The notes under the pieces are model-generated. The model did not search any database, was not told the DNA's origin, and saw only the letters and a program-made list of their open reading frames with translations. From positions 1-45,064 of the forward strand of contig NZ_JAKKFF010000350.1 of the NCBI RefSeq assembly GCF_022229015.1: a stretch of DNA of 45,064 bases, written 5' to 3'. The stretch is from Micromonospora foliorum. Its GTDB lineage: Bacteria > Actinomycetota > Actinomycetes > Mycobacteriales > Micromonosporaceae. The number at the start of each line of letters is the position of its first letter. Positions within the stretch are counted from its first letter, which is position 1. The translations under genes and the position numbers were made by a program. Of the stretch, positions 17,562 to 26,270 are shown in pieces.

Positions 17562-17575
17562 TGACAGCGTTGTCA
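17562..17575. promoter_or_regulatory. LacI-type operator upstream of GH31
   Basis: TGACAGCGTTGTCA, with half-sites TGACA and TGTCA around a central CG, is the classical actinobacterial LacI-family operator pattern. It lies 37 bp before the TTG start of the glycosidase. A TTGACA hexamer at 17541-17546 may be the -35 element. No lacI gene is in the window, so the regulator would be encoded elsewhere. Confidence 0.65.
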
Positions 17576-17612
17576 TCGACTCATTTCCTCCATATGAGAC
17601 GAGGAGCGCATC

Positions 17613-20408
17613 TTGCTCTATCGGAACTCACCCCGCCGCAGCGCGACAGCAGCCGCCGCCGTCGGCATCCTCATCACGGGGCTGGCGCTCGCGCCGTCCG
17701 CGCCAGCACAGGCCGACCACCACCGGGCGCAGGACGAAGCCGTACGGTCGGGCAACGCACGTTTCGAGGTGCTGTCCCCGACCCTGATCCGCACCGAGTA
17801 CCAGAAGAACGGCCGGTTCACCGACGCCGCCACGTTCAACGCCATCGGGCGTGACGACTTCCCCCGTACCCGTTTCACGAAGCGCGTCGACCACGGCTGG
17901 CTCACCATCGACACCGGTGCGATGACGTTGCGTTACCAGGTCGGCTCGGGCGCGTTCACCGCCGACAACCTCACTGTGCGGCTCAAGACCGGCAAGCAGG
18001 TCGTGCAGGGCCAACCCTGGGCCGGCCACACCGCCCCGGCCTGCACGTTCGGCGCGCTCTGCGAGGCCGAGTCGCTGCAGTTGAACGGCCCCGGCGTGGC
18101 CACCGACCACCAGGGGTTCACCGGGCGCGGCTTCGCGGCCGGCTTCGCCTCGTCCGGCGACTCGGTCACGTTCGCGCTCGACGCTCCGGAAGGCGGCGCG
18201 AAGCAGCTCAGCGTCCGCTACGCCAACAGCACCGGCGGCGACGGCCAGAACGTGGCCCGAACCCTGACCGTGCAGGTCGACGGCGACGCCGGCCACACGC
18301 TGACGCTGCCGCCCACCGCGAACTGGGACACCTGGGGCCTGGCCAACGTGCCGGTCGACCTCAGCGCGGGTCGACACGAGATCAGCGTCGTGCGGGGTCC
18401 CAACGACTCCGGCAACGTGAACGTCGACAGCCTCGCGGTGGTCAACCCGGGTGACTCGTTCCCGGCGCCGACCCCGCCCCAGCCGCAGCCCCTGCGGTTC
18501 GGCACGCTGGGCGAGGCCGAGACCGGCGCGCTGACCGGCGGCGCGAGGCCCGCGAACGACCACAACGGCGCTTCCGGTACGGGATTCCTCGCCGGCCTGG
18601 AGAGCACCACGTCCGCCGACGCGCTCACCGTGACGGATGTTCCGTCGACGGGTGACTACCAACTGCAGATCCGGTACGCCAACGGCCAGGCCGGCGCCCA
18701 GCCGAGCCAGGCGCGCACCATGTCGGTCACGGCGGGAACGGCGGCGCCGGTCACGGCGACCCTTCCGCCGACCAGCGGGTGGGACTACTGGAACACCGTT
18801 TCCGTCCCGGTCCACCTCGACGGCGGCACCAACACCGTGACGCTTGGCTGCCCCACGGACGCCAGTTGCAACGTCAACGTGGACACGGTCGCCGTCACCA
18901 GCAAGGATTTCCCGCTGCTCGCCCCGCACGCGCCGCTCGGCGGCTACCGCCGGGGCCTGGACGGCGTGACCGGTTCCGCACTCACCGCCCCGGGCCTGCT
19001 CTACCAGGACGGCTGGTACCTGCTCGACGACTCGGCCTCGGCCCTGAGCGACACCAAGCCCCGGCCCGCCGCCGAGCAGGACGGCTACGTCTTCGCCTAC
19101 GGGCAGGACTTCACCCGTGGTCTGTTGGACCTGTCGACCCTGACCGGGCCCACGAAGCTGCTGCCGAAGTGGGCGTACGGGGTGTGGTACTCCGAGTACT
19201 ACGACCGCACCGCCACCGAGTTCCAGGACCTGGTGACCCGGGCCAAGGCCGAGGGTGTGCCGATGGACGTGCTCGTCCTCGACACCGACGTCAAGGCGCC
19301 GGACAAGTGGAACGGCTGGAGCATCGACCCCACCCGCATCCCCGACCCGAAGGCGTTCTTCGAGTGGGCCAAGGAGCAGGGCCTGCACACCGGCATCAAC
19401 ATCCACCCGAGCATCCTCGGCTCGGACCCGAAGTTCGCGCAGGCGCAGGCCACCGCGAAGGGCAAGCTCCAGCGCGTCGGCTGCAACGGCGGTCCCGACT
19501 GCTACGTGTTCGACTTCGGCGACCCGGACCAGCTCAAGGCGTACATGCAGCTCCACGACGGGATGCTGCCGGAGGGCACCAAGGGCCCGGACCTCTGGTG
19601 GCTGGACTGGTGCTGCGACAACACGAAGTCCTCGCTCGCCGGGGTGACCGCGGACGCGTGGATCAACAAGCAGTACGCCGACAAGACCGGCTTCGCCTTC
19701 TCCCGGGCGTACGGCTCGTTGCAGGCCGGCGGCTACAGCAGCCCAACCCCGGTGTCGACCGGACCGTGGGCCGACAAGCGCACCACGCTGCACTTCACCG
19801 GCGACACCACCTCCGACTGGTCAACGTTGCAGATGGAGGTCGGCTACACGCCGGGCGAGTCGGCCGCGACCGGGCTGGCCGCGGTCAGCCACGACATCGG
19901 CGGGCACACCGGCGGCCTCCAGGAGCCGGGCAGCGAACCGGGCAGCACCAAGCTGCCCGACGACCTCTACGCCCGGTGGGTGCAGTTCGGCACGTTCCAG
20001 CCCATCGACCGGCTGCACTCCAACCACAGCGACCGGCTGCCCTGGCAGTACGGCCCGGAGGCGAACGCGTCGGCCAAGAAGTTCCTGAACCTGCGGGAAA
20101 AGCTGCTGCCGTACACCTACGCCGCCGCCAAGGAGGCCACCCGCACGGGTACGCCCATCGTCCGCTCGATGTACCTGGCGTACCCGAATGAGCATGCCGC
20201 GTACGCCACCGCCGGTTCCCAGTACCTCTACGGCCCGGACTACCTGGTGGCACCCGTGACGACGCCCGGCACCACCGCCACCACGTCGGTGTGGTTCCCG
20301 CCGGGCAACAGCTGGACCGACATCTTCACCGGGAAGACGTACCGGGGCGGCACCACGCAGAACATCACCACCACGCTGGACACCATGCCGGTGTTCAAGA
20401 AGCACTAG
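17613..20408 (+). CDS. Secreted GH31 glycoside hydrolase with two CBM-like domains
   Basis: A 931-aa exported enzyme. Residues 1-34 are a signal peptide (RRSATAAAAVGILITGLALA, cleavage near APAQA). A GH31 N-terminal beta domain is interrupted by two CBM35/CBM6-like beta-sandwich modules (about 148-285 and 295-435), each with AEtg-L--G-A--ndH-G-SGtGF and a late NVNVD. The catalytic barrel follows (KWAYGVWYSEYYDRT, VPMDVLVLDTD). The nucleophile is Asp665 in WWLDW and the acid/base Asp731 in GDTTSDW. GH31 members cleave alpha-glucosides, alpha-xylosides or act as transglycosylases. The TTG start follows GAGGAG. Confidence 0.92.
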   Translation: MLYRNSPRRSATAAAAVGILITGLALAPSAPAQADHHRAQDEAVRSGNARFEVLSPTLIRTEYQKNGRFTDAATFNAIGRDDFPRTRFTKRVDHGWLTIDTGAMTLRYQVGSGAFTADNLTVRLKTGKQVVQGQPWAGHTAPACTFGALCEAESLQLNGPGVATDHQGFTGRGFAAGFASSGDSVTFALDAPEGGAKQLSVRYANSTGGDGQNVARTLTVQVDGDAGHTLTLPPTANWDTWGLANVPVDLSAGRHEISVVRGPNDSGNVNVDSLAVVNPGDSFPAPTPPQPQPLRFGTLGEAETGALTGGARPANDHNGASGTGFLAGLESTTSADALTVTDVPSTGDYQLQIRYANGQAGAQPSQARTMSVTAGTAAPVTATLPPTSGWDYWNTVSVPVHLDGGTNTVTLGCPTDASCNVNVDTVAVTSKDFPLLAPHAPLGGYRRGLDGVTGSALTAPGLLYQDGWYLLDDSASALSDTKPRPAAEQDGYVFAYGQDFTRGLLDLSTLTGPTKLLPKWAYGVWYSEYYDRTATEFQDLVTRAKAEGVPMDVLVLDTDVKAPDKWNGWSIDPTRIPDPKAFFEWAKEQGLHTGINIHPSILGSDPKFAQAQATAKGKLQRVGCNGGPDCYVFDFGDPDQLKAYMQLHDGMLPEGTKGPDLWWLDWCCDNTKSSLAGVTADAWINKQYADKTGFAFSRAYGSLQAGGYSSPTPVSTGPWADKRTTLHFTGDTTSDWSTLQMEVGYTPGESAATGLAAVSHDIGGHTGGLQEPGSEPGSTKLPDDLYARWVQFGTFQPIDRLHSNHSDRLPWQYGPEANASAKKFLNLREKLLPYTYAAAKEATRTGTPIVRSMYLAYPNEHAAYATAGSQYLYGPDYLVAPVTTPGTTATTSVWFPPGNSWTDIFTGKTYRGGTTQNITTTLDTMPVFKKH

Positions 20409-20432
20409 AGCCCGTTTGCGGGGATCCGGACA

Positions 20433-20464
20433 CCGGCCGGGTGGGGCACAACCCACCCGGCCGG
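20433..20464 (+). terminator. Terminator after the GH31 gene
   Basis: A 13-bp perfect stem (CCGGCCGGGTGGG with CCCACCCGGCCGG) around a 6-base loop, 24 bp after the GH31 stop. It also lies 18 bp beyond the end of the convergent small gene at 20483, so it may serve both. Confidence 0.8.
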
Positions 20465-20482
20465 TTCGTTGCTTGGCTGGGC

Positions 20483-20750
20483 TCAGCGTCGGTGGGGCCG
20501 GCGGGCCAGGGACAACCAGCCGAGGAACCTGGCGTGCATCGCGGGCAGGTCCGGGCGCAGCCCCAGGCCGTACACGTCGTCGATCGCCTCCTGCATCGAC
20601 GCGGCCAGATAGAACGCCAGCGCGATCGAATGACCGTAGAACTCGGCCACGAGGGCGAGCCGAGCCGGACCACACGGCCAGGGCGCGGCGCAGTTGCGGC
20701 ACAGCCACGCCGGGCGCATCGGCAGGTGCGGGCGAGGGCGCGCGATCATC
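20483..20750 (-). CDS. Small Cys-containing actinomycete protein
   Basis: 88 aa beginning MIARPRPHLPMRPAWLCRNC, then CAAPWPCGPARLALVAEFYG. Three closely spaced cysteines (C17, C20, C26) suggest a zinc-binding turn, followed by a long helix. This is a widespread actinomycete small protein type, sometimes annotated as flavin reductase-related; I see no flavin site. It is often found beside XRE/DUF397 gene pairs, and a DUF397 relic does lie just upstream on the other strand. Confidence 0.65.
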
Positions 20751-20774
20751 CGACCCGCACCGGCCCTCGCCGGC

Positions 20775-20939
20775 AAGTCCACCCGCAGCGGCGCGAGCGG
20801 CGGGAACTGCGTCGAGGTGGCAAGCAACCTGCCCGGTGTTGTGGCCGTGCGCGACTCGAAGGACGTCACCGGACCGGCATTGACCTTCGCCCCAGCCGCC
20901 TGGGCCGCGTTCGTCGCCCAGGTCACCGAGCGGCCGTAG
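20775..20939 (+). pseudogene. 5'-truncated DUF397 gene
   Basis: Encodes KSTRSGASGGNCVEVASN through AVRDSKDVTGPALTF and ends WAAFVAQVTERP, the nearly complete DUF397 domain (about 55 of 60-65 residues). The usual start (M...W, just before KSxRS) is missing: no ATG, GTG or TTG lies in frame near it; an in-frame ATG at 20694 would add 27 unrelated residues. Intact DUF397 genes follow an XRE regulator gene; none remains here. It is probably the leftover of a regulator pair. Confidence 0.75.
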
Positions 20940-21260
20940 ATAACGCCAGACGCAAGAGCGCCCGACCCCGAGGCGGAGCGGGCGTGGGTGCATTGGGCTG
21001 GCATGCCCACTTGGCGCACGATCGAGATCCTCTATGCAGTTGCCGGACTCCTCGCGCACATCAACTGGCCCGCCAACTGCGGTTTCGTAGCGGCGGCAGC
21101 CACCGCCTCGTCTTGGGTCCACACGACCTTCGAGACTCGGCGGTGGCTGCTGCAACGTCTACGGACAAACGACACCGTCACCGCAGTTCACAACAGATCT
21201 CTTGCTGGAATGTCGAGCCGCCTCACATGTCCCTGTCCAGCTGCGCGGGAGGCGGTGGTG
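20940..21260. other. Intergenic stretch without a convincing gene
   Basis: A rightward open frame from 21003 begins MPTWRTIEILYAVAGLLAHI and has one hydrophobic segment, but it runs on antisense through the SDR gene and has no recognisable family. I see no RNA gene or strong hairpin. Confidence 0.4.
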
Positions 21261-21971
21261 TCAGCCGAAGAGGGCGGCGGAGATGTCGGCGTAGAAGAGG
21301 GCCGGGTCGCGGGAGAGCGAGGCCTTGACGTTGGCGGTAGGACTGTCGGCGATTACTTCGAGCTTGCCCGCCTCCAAGCCGTCCAGGGCCATGGCGACCA
21401 CCTCGTGGGGCGGGAGTTTAGGGATGTCGTAGGCGGCCATCATGTCGGTGTCGGCTATCGCCAGGGCGAGGGCGGTAACCTGGGTTTTCTGGTCGGCCAG
21501 CTCAAGTCTGATGCCATTGGTGAAAGACCATTCGGCGGCTTTGGAAGCGGCGTAGCCATTGCTGGCAGGGGCGAAGGTGTACCAGCTCAGCGCCGAGATG
21601 ACGTTGAGAATGGCACCCCCGCCGAGCCTGGGAGCGAAGGCGCGGGTGACGTTGAGGGTGCCCCAGAAGTTGGTGTCGAACTCGCGACGGATGTTTTCCG
21701 TGGAAGGGCCGAGCAGGGGTGCATTCGTGGAGATGCCGGCGTTGTTGATGAGGACGTCGAGGTCGCCCACCTCGGCTGCGGCGGCCTCGATGGACGTCGG
21801 GTCGGTGATGTCCAGGTGGAGGGGGACCACGCCGGGGATGTCGATGCTCTCAGGCCGGCGGGCGGTGGCGTAGACGGTGGTGGCACCGCGGGCGAGGAGC
21901 CCCTCGGCGAAGGCCTTGCCGAGTCCACGGTTGGCACCTGTTACGAGGGCTTTCGTACCGTTGATCTGCAT
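21261..21971 (-). CDS. Short-chain dehydrogenase/reductase
   Basis: A 236-aa SDR. The cofactor motif is TGANRGLGKAF (residues 11-21), then NNAGIS, the catalytic Ser in ISALSW and YAASKAAEW (Tyr and Lys). It is on the short side because the C-terminal substrate loop is compact. It resembles SDRs that are regulated by divergent TetR proteins, but no TetR gene is present upstream; a palindrome that looks like an operator remains at 21989-22004. The start ATG 21971 gives MQINGTKALVTGA. Confidence 0.92.
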   Translation of the reverse strand: MQINGTKALVTGANRGLGKAFAEGLLARGATTVYATARRPESIDIPGVVPLHLDITDPTSIEAAAAEVGDLDVLINNAGISTNAPLLGPSTENIRREFDTNFWGTLNVTRAFAPRLGGGAILNVISALSWYTFAPASNGYAASKAAEWSFTNGIRLELADQKTQVTALALAIADTDMMAAYDIPKLPPHEVVAMALDGLEAGKLEVIADSPTANVKASLSRDPALFYADISAALFG

Positions 21972-21988
21972 GCCCCCCACGCTAAAAC

Positions 21989-22004
21989 CTAACGTTAACG
22001 TCAG
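21989..22004. promoter_or_regulatory. Palindrome upstream of the SDR gene
   Basis: CTAACGTTAACGTCAG is a 16-bp dyad with one mismatch pair around the perfect core ACGTTAACGT, 18 bp before the SDR start. It resembles TetR-family operators. No adjacent regulator gene accompanies it. Confidence 0.55.
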
Positions 22005-22196
22005 AGGCAAACATTTGCGAGGTGGGTCACTGTGCGGATCGGGGACGCGGGCGCGTCGGTGATCGGGCTGCTGCCACTCGGCCCCCGGCCGCGCCTGGCG
22101 ACCCGTCGCACACCCGGGTACGACCACGGCCACCTAAACGCGACCAGCCCCGAGATCCGCCACCGGACTACCCGTTCACGGCTGGAGGACGAGGCA

Positions 22197-23183
22197 CTAG
22201 TTACCGACGCCGAGGCTCGACATGAACGCCGCCGGGTAACGGTCACCGCGCGCGGCACCCTTCGGCACGGCCGCCTCGATCTCTTCGAGATCATCGGCTG
22301 ACAGCTTCACGTCCAGCGCCGGCAACGCTTCGGCCAGCCGCTGCCGGGTGCGCGCACCGACCAGCGGAACGATGGACGGGTCCTGCGCCGTCACCCACGC
22401 GATCGCCAACTGCGCCACCGTGCACCCCTTCGCGTCAGCGACCCGGCGCAACGCCTCCACCAGGGCGAGGTTGTGCGACGCGTTCTCGGCGGAGAAGCGG
22501 GGACTGTGGTTACGCGGATCGTCCGCCCGCCCCGGCACCCAGTTTCCCGAGAGCAGGCCACGGCTGAGCACCCCGTACGCGGTCAGCCCGATGCCCAGCT
22601 CCCGCAGCGTGGGCAGCACGTCGGCCTCGACCGCCCGCGACAGCAGCGAATACTCAATCTGAAGATCAACAACCGGATGTACGGCGTGCGCCCGCCGGAC
22701 GGTCTCCGCGTCAACCTCGGAGAGCCCCACATATCGCACGTGACCGGCGTCGATCATCTCCTTGATCGCGCCGATCGTGTCCTCGATCGGCACCGACCGG
22801 TCGAGCCGGGCCGGCCGGTAGATGTCCACGTGGTCGACGCCGAGCCGGGTCAGCGAGTAGCTCAGGAAGTTCCGCACCGAAGCCGGGCGGGAGTCCTGAC
22901 CGGCGAACCGCATGCCCGGCCCCACCTGCTGCCCGAACTTCACACTCAGCAGATAGCTGTCCCGGTCACGTCCCCGCAACGCCTCCGACAGCAGCAGCTC
23001 GTTGTGCCCCATGCCATAGAAGTCACCGGTGTCGACCAGCGTGACCCCCGCGTCCAGCGCGGCTCGTACCGTGGCGATGCTCTCCTCGCGATCGGCCGGG
23101 CCGTACGCGCCCGACATACTCATCGCCCCCAGCCCCACCGCGGAAACCTTGGGACCCGTGTTGCCCAGAGTGCGTGTCTGCAT
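22197..23183 (-). CDS. Aldo/keto reductase
   Basis: A 328-aa NADPH-dependent oxidoreductase of the AKR superfamily, (beta/alpha)8 fold. Catalytic residues: Asp in TLVDTGDFYG with the Tyr of GDFYG, and Lys in LLSVKFG. At the usual His position of the tetrad the sequence is YRPARLD, as in pyridoxal-reductase-like members. The cofactor loop is PLVGARTRQRLAEAL. The start ATG 23183 gives MQTRTLGNTGPKVSAVGLG, the family's normal beginning. It is divergent from the XRE regulator, which may control it. Confidence 0.94.
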   Translation of the reverse strand: MQTRTLGNTGPKVSAVGLGAMSMSGAYGPADREESIATVRAALDAGVTLVDTGDFYGMGHNELLLSEALRGRDRDSYLLSVKFGQQVGPGMRFAGQDSRPASVRNFLSYSLTRLGVDHVDIYRPARLDRSVPIEDTIGAIKEMIDAGHVRYVGLSEVDAETVRRAHAVHPVVDLQIEYSLLSRAVEADVLPTLRELGIGLTAYGVLSRGLLSGNWVPGRADDPRNHSPRFSAENASHNLALVEALRRVADAKGCTVAQLAIAWVTAQDPSIVPLVGARTRQRLAEALPALDVKLSADDLEEIEAAVPKGAARGDRYPAAFMSSLGVGN

Positions 23184-23312
23184 CGAAACTCTCCCTCATC
23201 GCTCGATCTCGGCTCCACCCTGCGCCGCTTTCCGGCCCGCCGGCAGCGGAGCGCTTATCGTGGGAGCGCCGCTCCCTGGCTCGATGCCCAGTCCCCGGGG
23301 CAGCATGGAGGC

Positions 23313-24161
23313 ATGCAGCGTGAGCAGCTCGCCGACTTCCTGCGGCGCCGGCGCGAGGCCATCCGCCCCGCCGAGGTCGGCATCGCCGACGGCCCCCGCC
23401 GCCGCACCGCCGGCCTACGCCGCGAGGAGGTCGCCATGCTCGCCGGCATGTCCGTCGACTACGTCGTCCGCCTTGAGCAGGGCCGCAGCAGCCAGCCGTC
23501 GACCCAGCTGCTGGGTGCCCTGGCCCGGGCCCTGCGCCTGACCGACGACGAGCGAAGCCACCTGTTCCACCTGGCCGGCCACCAGCCGCCGCCCGCCGAC
23601 GGCATCGCCCGCCTGGCCCGGGCCGGCCTGGTCCGCCTGCTCGACCTGGTGGGCGACACCCCCGCCATGGTCCTGTCCGACCTCGGCGAGGTCCTGGCGC
23701 AGAACCGCATGTCGATCCTGCTCACCGGCGACCACACCGGGCTGACCGGTGACCGCCGCTACGTCGCCTACCGCTACTTCACCGACCCGGTCATCCGCGA
23801 CCTCCACGGCCCCGAGGAGTGGCAACGGCACGCCCGCCAGCAGGTCGCCGACCTGCGCGCGGTGGCCGGCCGGAGGGCCGGCGACCCGGCCGTGACCGGC
23901 CTGATCGAACGGTTGCGGGCCGCGAGCGACGACTTCCGGCGGCTGTGGGCCGAACATGAGGTGGCGGTGCGCCGGGCCGACCGCAAGACGTTCATGCACC
24001 CGCGCGTGGGCCGCATCACGATGGACTGCGAAACCCTGGTCACCCCCGACCTCGGCCAGCAGCTGCTGGTGCTGACCCCGGCCGACGCCGAGGCCCGGGA
24101 AAAGCTTGAGCTGCTGCGCGTGCTGGGGGTCGAGGAGTTCCCGGCCGAGTTGCCTCACTGA
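23313..24161 (+). CDS. XRE regulator with MmyB-like ligand domain
   Basis: A 282-aa regulator. Residues 1-75 are an XRE helix-turn-helix (LRREEVAMLAGMSVDYVVRLEQGRS), with the preceding FLRRRREAIRPAEVG typical of the actinobacterial MmyB-like group. Residues 95-280 are the MmyB-like ligand-binding domain, with DTPAMVLSDLGEVLAQN, YRYFTDP and the C-terminal LGQQLLVLTPADAEAREKLELL. These regulators usually control a divergent oxidoreductase; here the aldo/keto reductase begins 130 bp away on the other strand. Confidence 0.93.
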   Translation: MQREQLADFLRRRREAIRPAEVGIADGPRRRTAGLRREEVAMLAGMSVDYVVRLEQGRSSQPSTQLLGALARALRLTDDERSHLFHLAGHQPPPADGIARLARAGLVRLLDLVGDTPAMVLSDLGEVLAQNRMSILLTGDHTGLTGDRRYVAYRYFTDPVIRDLHGPEEWQRHARQQVADLRAVAGRRAGDPAVTGLIERLRAASDDFRRLWAEHEVAVRRADRKTFMHPRVGRITMDCETLVTPDLGQQLLVLTPADAEAREKLELLRVLGVEEFPAELPH

Positions 24162-24563
24162 CCCCTGTCGCAAACTGCCGCCGAGCTACACAAACACGGC
24201 CATGCGCCAGTGCCCTCGCCATGCAGCCATTCGGACGTGGTCGCATCGAAACAGTCGGTCGCCGATCACCGTCGGACCCCAGCCTGACCCAGCGCGACGC
24301 CAACAACCGATACCACCGGATGAACGGCGGCCGCGAGCCAGTAGCCGACGTGCGCACTGTTCGGGACGTTGCGGTAGCAGGGTTGGCCGGCGATGCAGTG
24401 GCCGTTCGTGCTTCCTCCGGCCACCGGAGAGTGCTCGTGTGGCTTGTTCGGGTCTGCCGGTCGCGGGGCGCGGCCCGGACCGCAAGCAGGCGATGTAAGC
24501 GCCCCGGCCGGCGCGGCACCAGTGCCGTTGCACCATAGTCAGATAATCTTTATATTGGCGATC
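24162..24563. other. 402-bp intergenic region
   Basis: No gene with family support on either strand. The last 30 bases before the PadR start are AT-rich (ATAATCTTTATATTGG), the likely promoter and operator of the padR operon. Confidence 0.5.
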
Positions 24564-24902
24564 ATGTCGAAGGCCATGCGAGAACCGACGTTCTGGATCC
24601 TGACCGCACTGGTCGATCAACCACGGCACGGGTACGGCGTGATCCAGACGACCGAGGCGCTCTCCGAAGGCCAGGTCAGGTTGCAGGCCGGCACCCTCTA
24701 CGCGGCGCTGGACCGGTTAGCCGCCCAAGGACTGGTCGCGATCGACAGAGAGGAGACCGTTGAAGGGCGTCCTCGGCGCTACTACCGCCTCACCGACGGC
24801 GGCGCGGCGGCACTCGCTGAGGAGACAGCGCGATTGGCCCACAACGTTCGCACCGCATCGCGGCGGCTGAACGCCACGCGGCCTGGCCCGGCGTTCGCAT
24901 GA
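24564..24902 (+). CDS. PadR family regulator
   Basis: A 112-aa PadR protein: FWILTALVDQPRHGYGVIQ at the start, QVRLQAGTLYAALDRLAAQGLVAI (recognition helix with GTLYAAL) and the wing GRPRRYYRLTDGG. Its stop overlaps the following membrane gene start as ATGA. The AT-rich block immediately upstream is a likely autoregulatory site. It is a different PadR from the one at 5270-5602 but in the same kind of pair. Confidence 0.92.
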   Translation: MSKAMREPTFWILTALVDQPRHGYGVIQTTEALSEGQVRLQAGTLYAALDRLAAQGLVAIDREETVEGRPRRYYRLTDGGAAALAEETARLAHNVRTASRRLNATRPGPAFA

Positions 24903-25984
24903 GCCGCCGCCTCGCCACCCCATATCGCCTGCTGCTGCACGTCTACCCGAAGGGCTCACGTCGCGGAGAACTGGCAGACACGCTGCTCATGGCCGCCGAG
25001 GCCGGACACGTCCGGCCCGGCCCTATTGAGACGCTCAACCTGCTTCGGCAAGGCATGCGGGCCCGACTCGGTCGCCCACTTAGCAGAGGCGTGGTCGTGC
25101 TGGCAATCTTCGCCTCAATTATCTCCGGCTTTCTGAGCGCGTCGCTGGCGAACCGTATTGGTTGGGAGGCGGCGCCGGCGCTTCCAACCGGCGCAGCGTG
25201 GACTCAGCTCGCCGAGATGCTCACCCCAGGCTTATCAGCACAATCGTACGGAAGGTCGGACGACCCCTTCCGCAACAACGGTGGTGAGACCGATGCGGCG
25301 TCGGTCAGCTACGTCACCGATCGAACGCCTGCGACCGAGGACGTCGATGCCTATCTAGCCGGCCTGCAGCAACGCCTGGAGGCGGCCGGCTGGCGCGTCA
25401 CCGACACCTACTCGACCAGCCCGACCGACATCGAAACCGGCGCCCGGCAAAACAACTCGCAGGCGTTGACCGCACGCAACGGCGCACTCGTGCTGTCGTT
25501 CGAGGACTACTTCGACGCAGCGTACGCCGAAGGCGGGCTCAGGGTCTCGATCTACCGGGCGGAACCGCGGTGGCTCACCGGTTCGACGCTCGCCGTCGGC
25601 CTGCTCGGTATGCTGGCCGGCTGGCTGCTAGTCGGCTGGGCCAGCCGCCGTCTCGAGCACCGTCCGTGGGCCGCTCCTCTCGCGGCCACCGCCGCCATTG
25701 GCGGTCTCGTCTTGCTGATCCCCGCCTGGCTGCTCGGTAGTCTGCAATTCCTGGGCACACTGTCCGACACGGCCGTGCCTGACTCGCCGTTCTGGCGTGG
25801 CCTGGTGCCCACCGACGAGTTTGGCGGCATGGCCTACCCCGCCGGGGCGGCGATAACAGCAGCCATCGCCGTGGCCGTGCTCTGCCCGCCCCGCCCCGGC
25901 CCGGCCCGGCCCGCACTCGCCACCGACCCGGGCTCAGCCAGTAATCTGACCCACGAGGCCAACCTCGACCAAGATCAGAAGTAG
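24899..25984 (+). CDS. PadR-coupled membrane protein
   Basis: A 361-aa protein. The cytoplasmic N-terminal block (YRLLLHVYPKGSRRGELADTL) resembles the N-terminal segment of other PadR-associated membrane proteins. Then come one helix (about 64-84), an extracytoplasmic region (about 90-225) and four more hydrophobic helices. Function is unknown. It is translationally coupled to padR by a 4-base overlap. It is the last host gene before the element. Confidence 0.8.
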   Translation: MSRRLATPYRLLLHVYPKGSRRGELADTLLMAAEAGHVRPGPIETLNLLRQGMRARLGRPLSRGVVVLAIFASIISGFLSASLANRIGWEAAPALPTGAAWTQLAEMLTPGLSAQSYGRSDDPFRNNGGETDAASVSYVTDRTPATEDVDAYLAGLQQRLEAAGWRVTDTYSTSPTDIETGARQNNSQALTARNGALVLSFEDYFDAAYAEGGLRVSIYRAEPRWLTGSTLAVGLLGMLAGWLLVGWASRRLEHRPWAAPLAATAAIGGLVLLIPAWLLGSLQFLGTLSDTAVPDSPFWRGLVPTDEFGGMAYPAGAAITAAIAVAVLCPPRPGPARPALATDPGSASNLTHEANLDQDQK

Positions 25985-26021
25985 CCGTCGACCGGGCGCG
26001 GCGTCGCGCCGATCACCATCT

Positions 26022-26156
26022 GCGTCGTCAGGGCGTCAAACGCCGGCCAAAGTTGACCAAGAACGACCATCGACACCCGGACATAGAACCAGCTCAGAGC
26101 CTTGATCAGGTCTCTGAGCTGGTGGGCGACGGACGAGTCGACCTGTACGCCGGATT
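26022..26156. repeat. attL: displaced rnpB 3' end (135-bp att repeat, left copy)
   Basis: Gapless homology to 41876-42010 with 10 mismatches in 135 bp; the last 42 bp (26115-26156) are identical and form the probable crossover core. It contains the 3' strand of RNase P helix P1 and, at 26088-26123, a perfect 12-bp terminator hairpin (ACCAGCTCAGAG with CTCTGAGCTGGT). Identity stops abruptly at 26157. This copy is next to host DNA and is best read as the original chromosomal rnpB end, cut off from its gene. Confidence 0.92.
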
Positions 26157-26169
26157 ATGAACGTGAAAC

Positions 26170-26215
26170 ACGCCCTGAGCAGGCGGTTCGTTCGCTTGAT
26201 ACCTGCTCAGGGCGT
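26170..26215. repeat. 14-bp inverted repeat just inside attL
   Basis: ACGCCCTGAGCAGG at 26170-26183 is perfectly complementary to CCTGCTCAGGGCGT at 26202-26215, with an 18-base loop. It lies 14 bp inside the att core. Both arms contain the GACGCCCTG-type unit of the arm repeats. It could bind integrase or excisionase, or terminate the cargo gene transcript that ends at 26271. Confidence 0.75.
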
Positions 26216-26229
26216 CGCCAGGGCGTCAG
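26205..26229. repeat. Left arm-type repeat (two CAGGGCGTC units)
   Basis: Two CAGGGCGTC units at 26208 and 26219, 11 bp apart. The 25-bp block matches 41850-41874 at the other element end with one mismatch, independently of the att repeat itself. The pattern suits integrase arm-binding sites. Confidence 0.7.
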
Positions 26230-26270
26230 AGATGCGGCGGTATGAGCGCCAGCTAACGATAGACGACCGC

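Noticed and set aside
20988..21992. A long rightward reading frame covering the SDR gene on the opposite strand
   Set aside because: It is an antisense shadow; the leftward frame has a full SDR signature and a normal start.
24162..24563. Possible gene in the 402-bp gap before the second padR
   Set aside because: Open frames there have no family support, no ribosome site and lie antisense to one another.
26022..26156. The left att copy as a second functional rnpB gene
   Set aside because: Only the last 31 bases of the RNA and its terminator are present; the catalytic core is missing.
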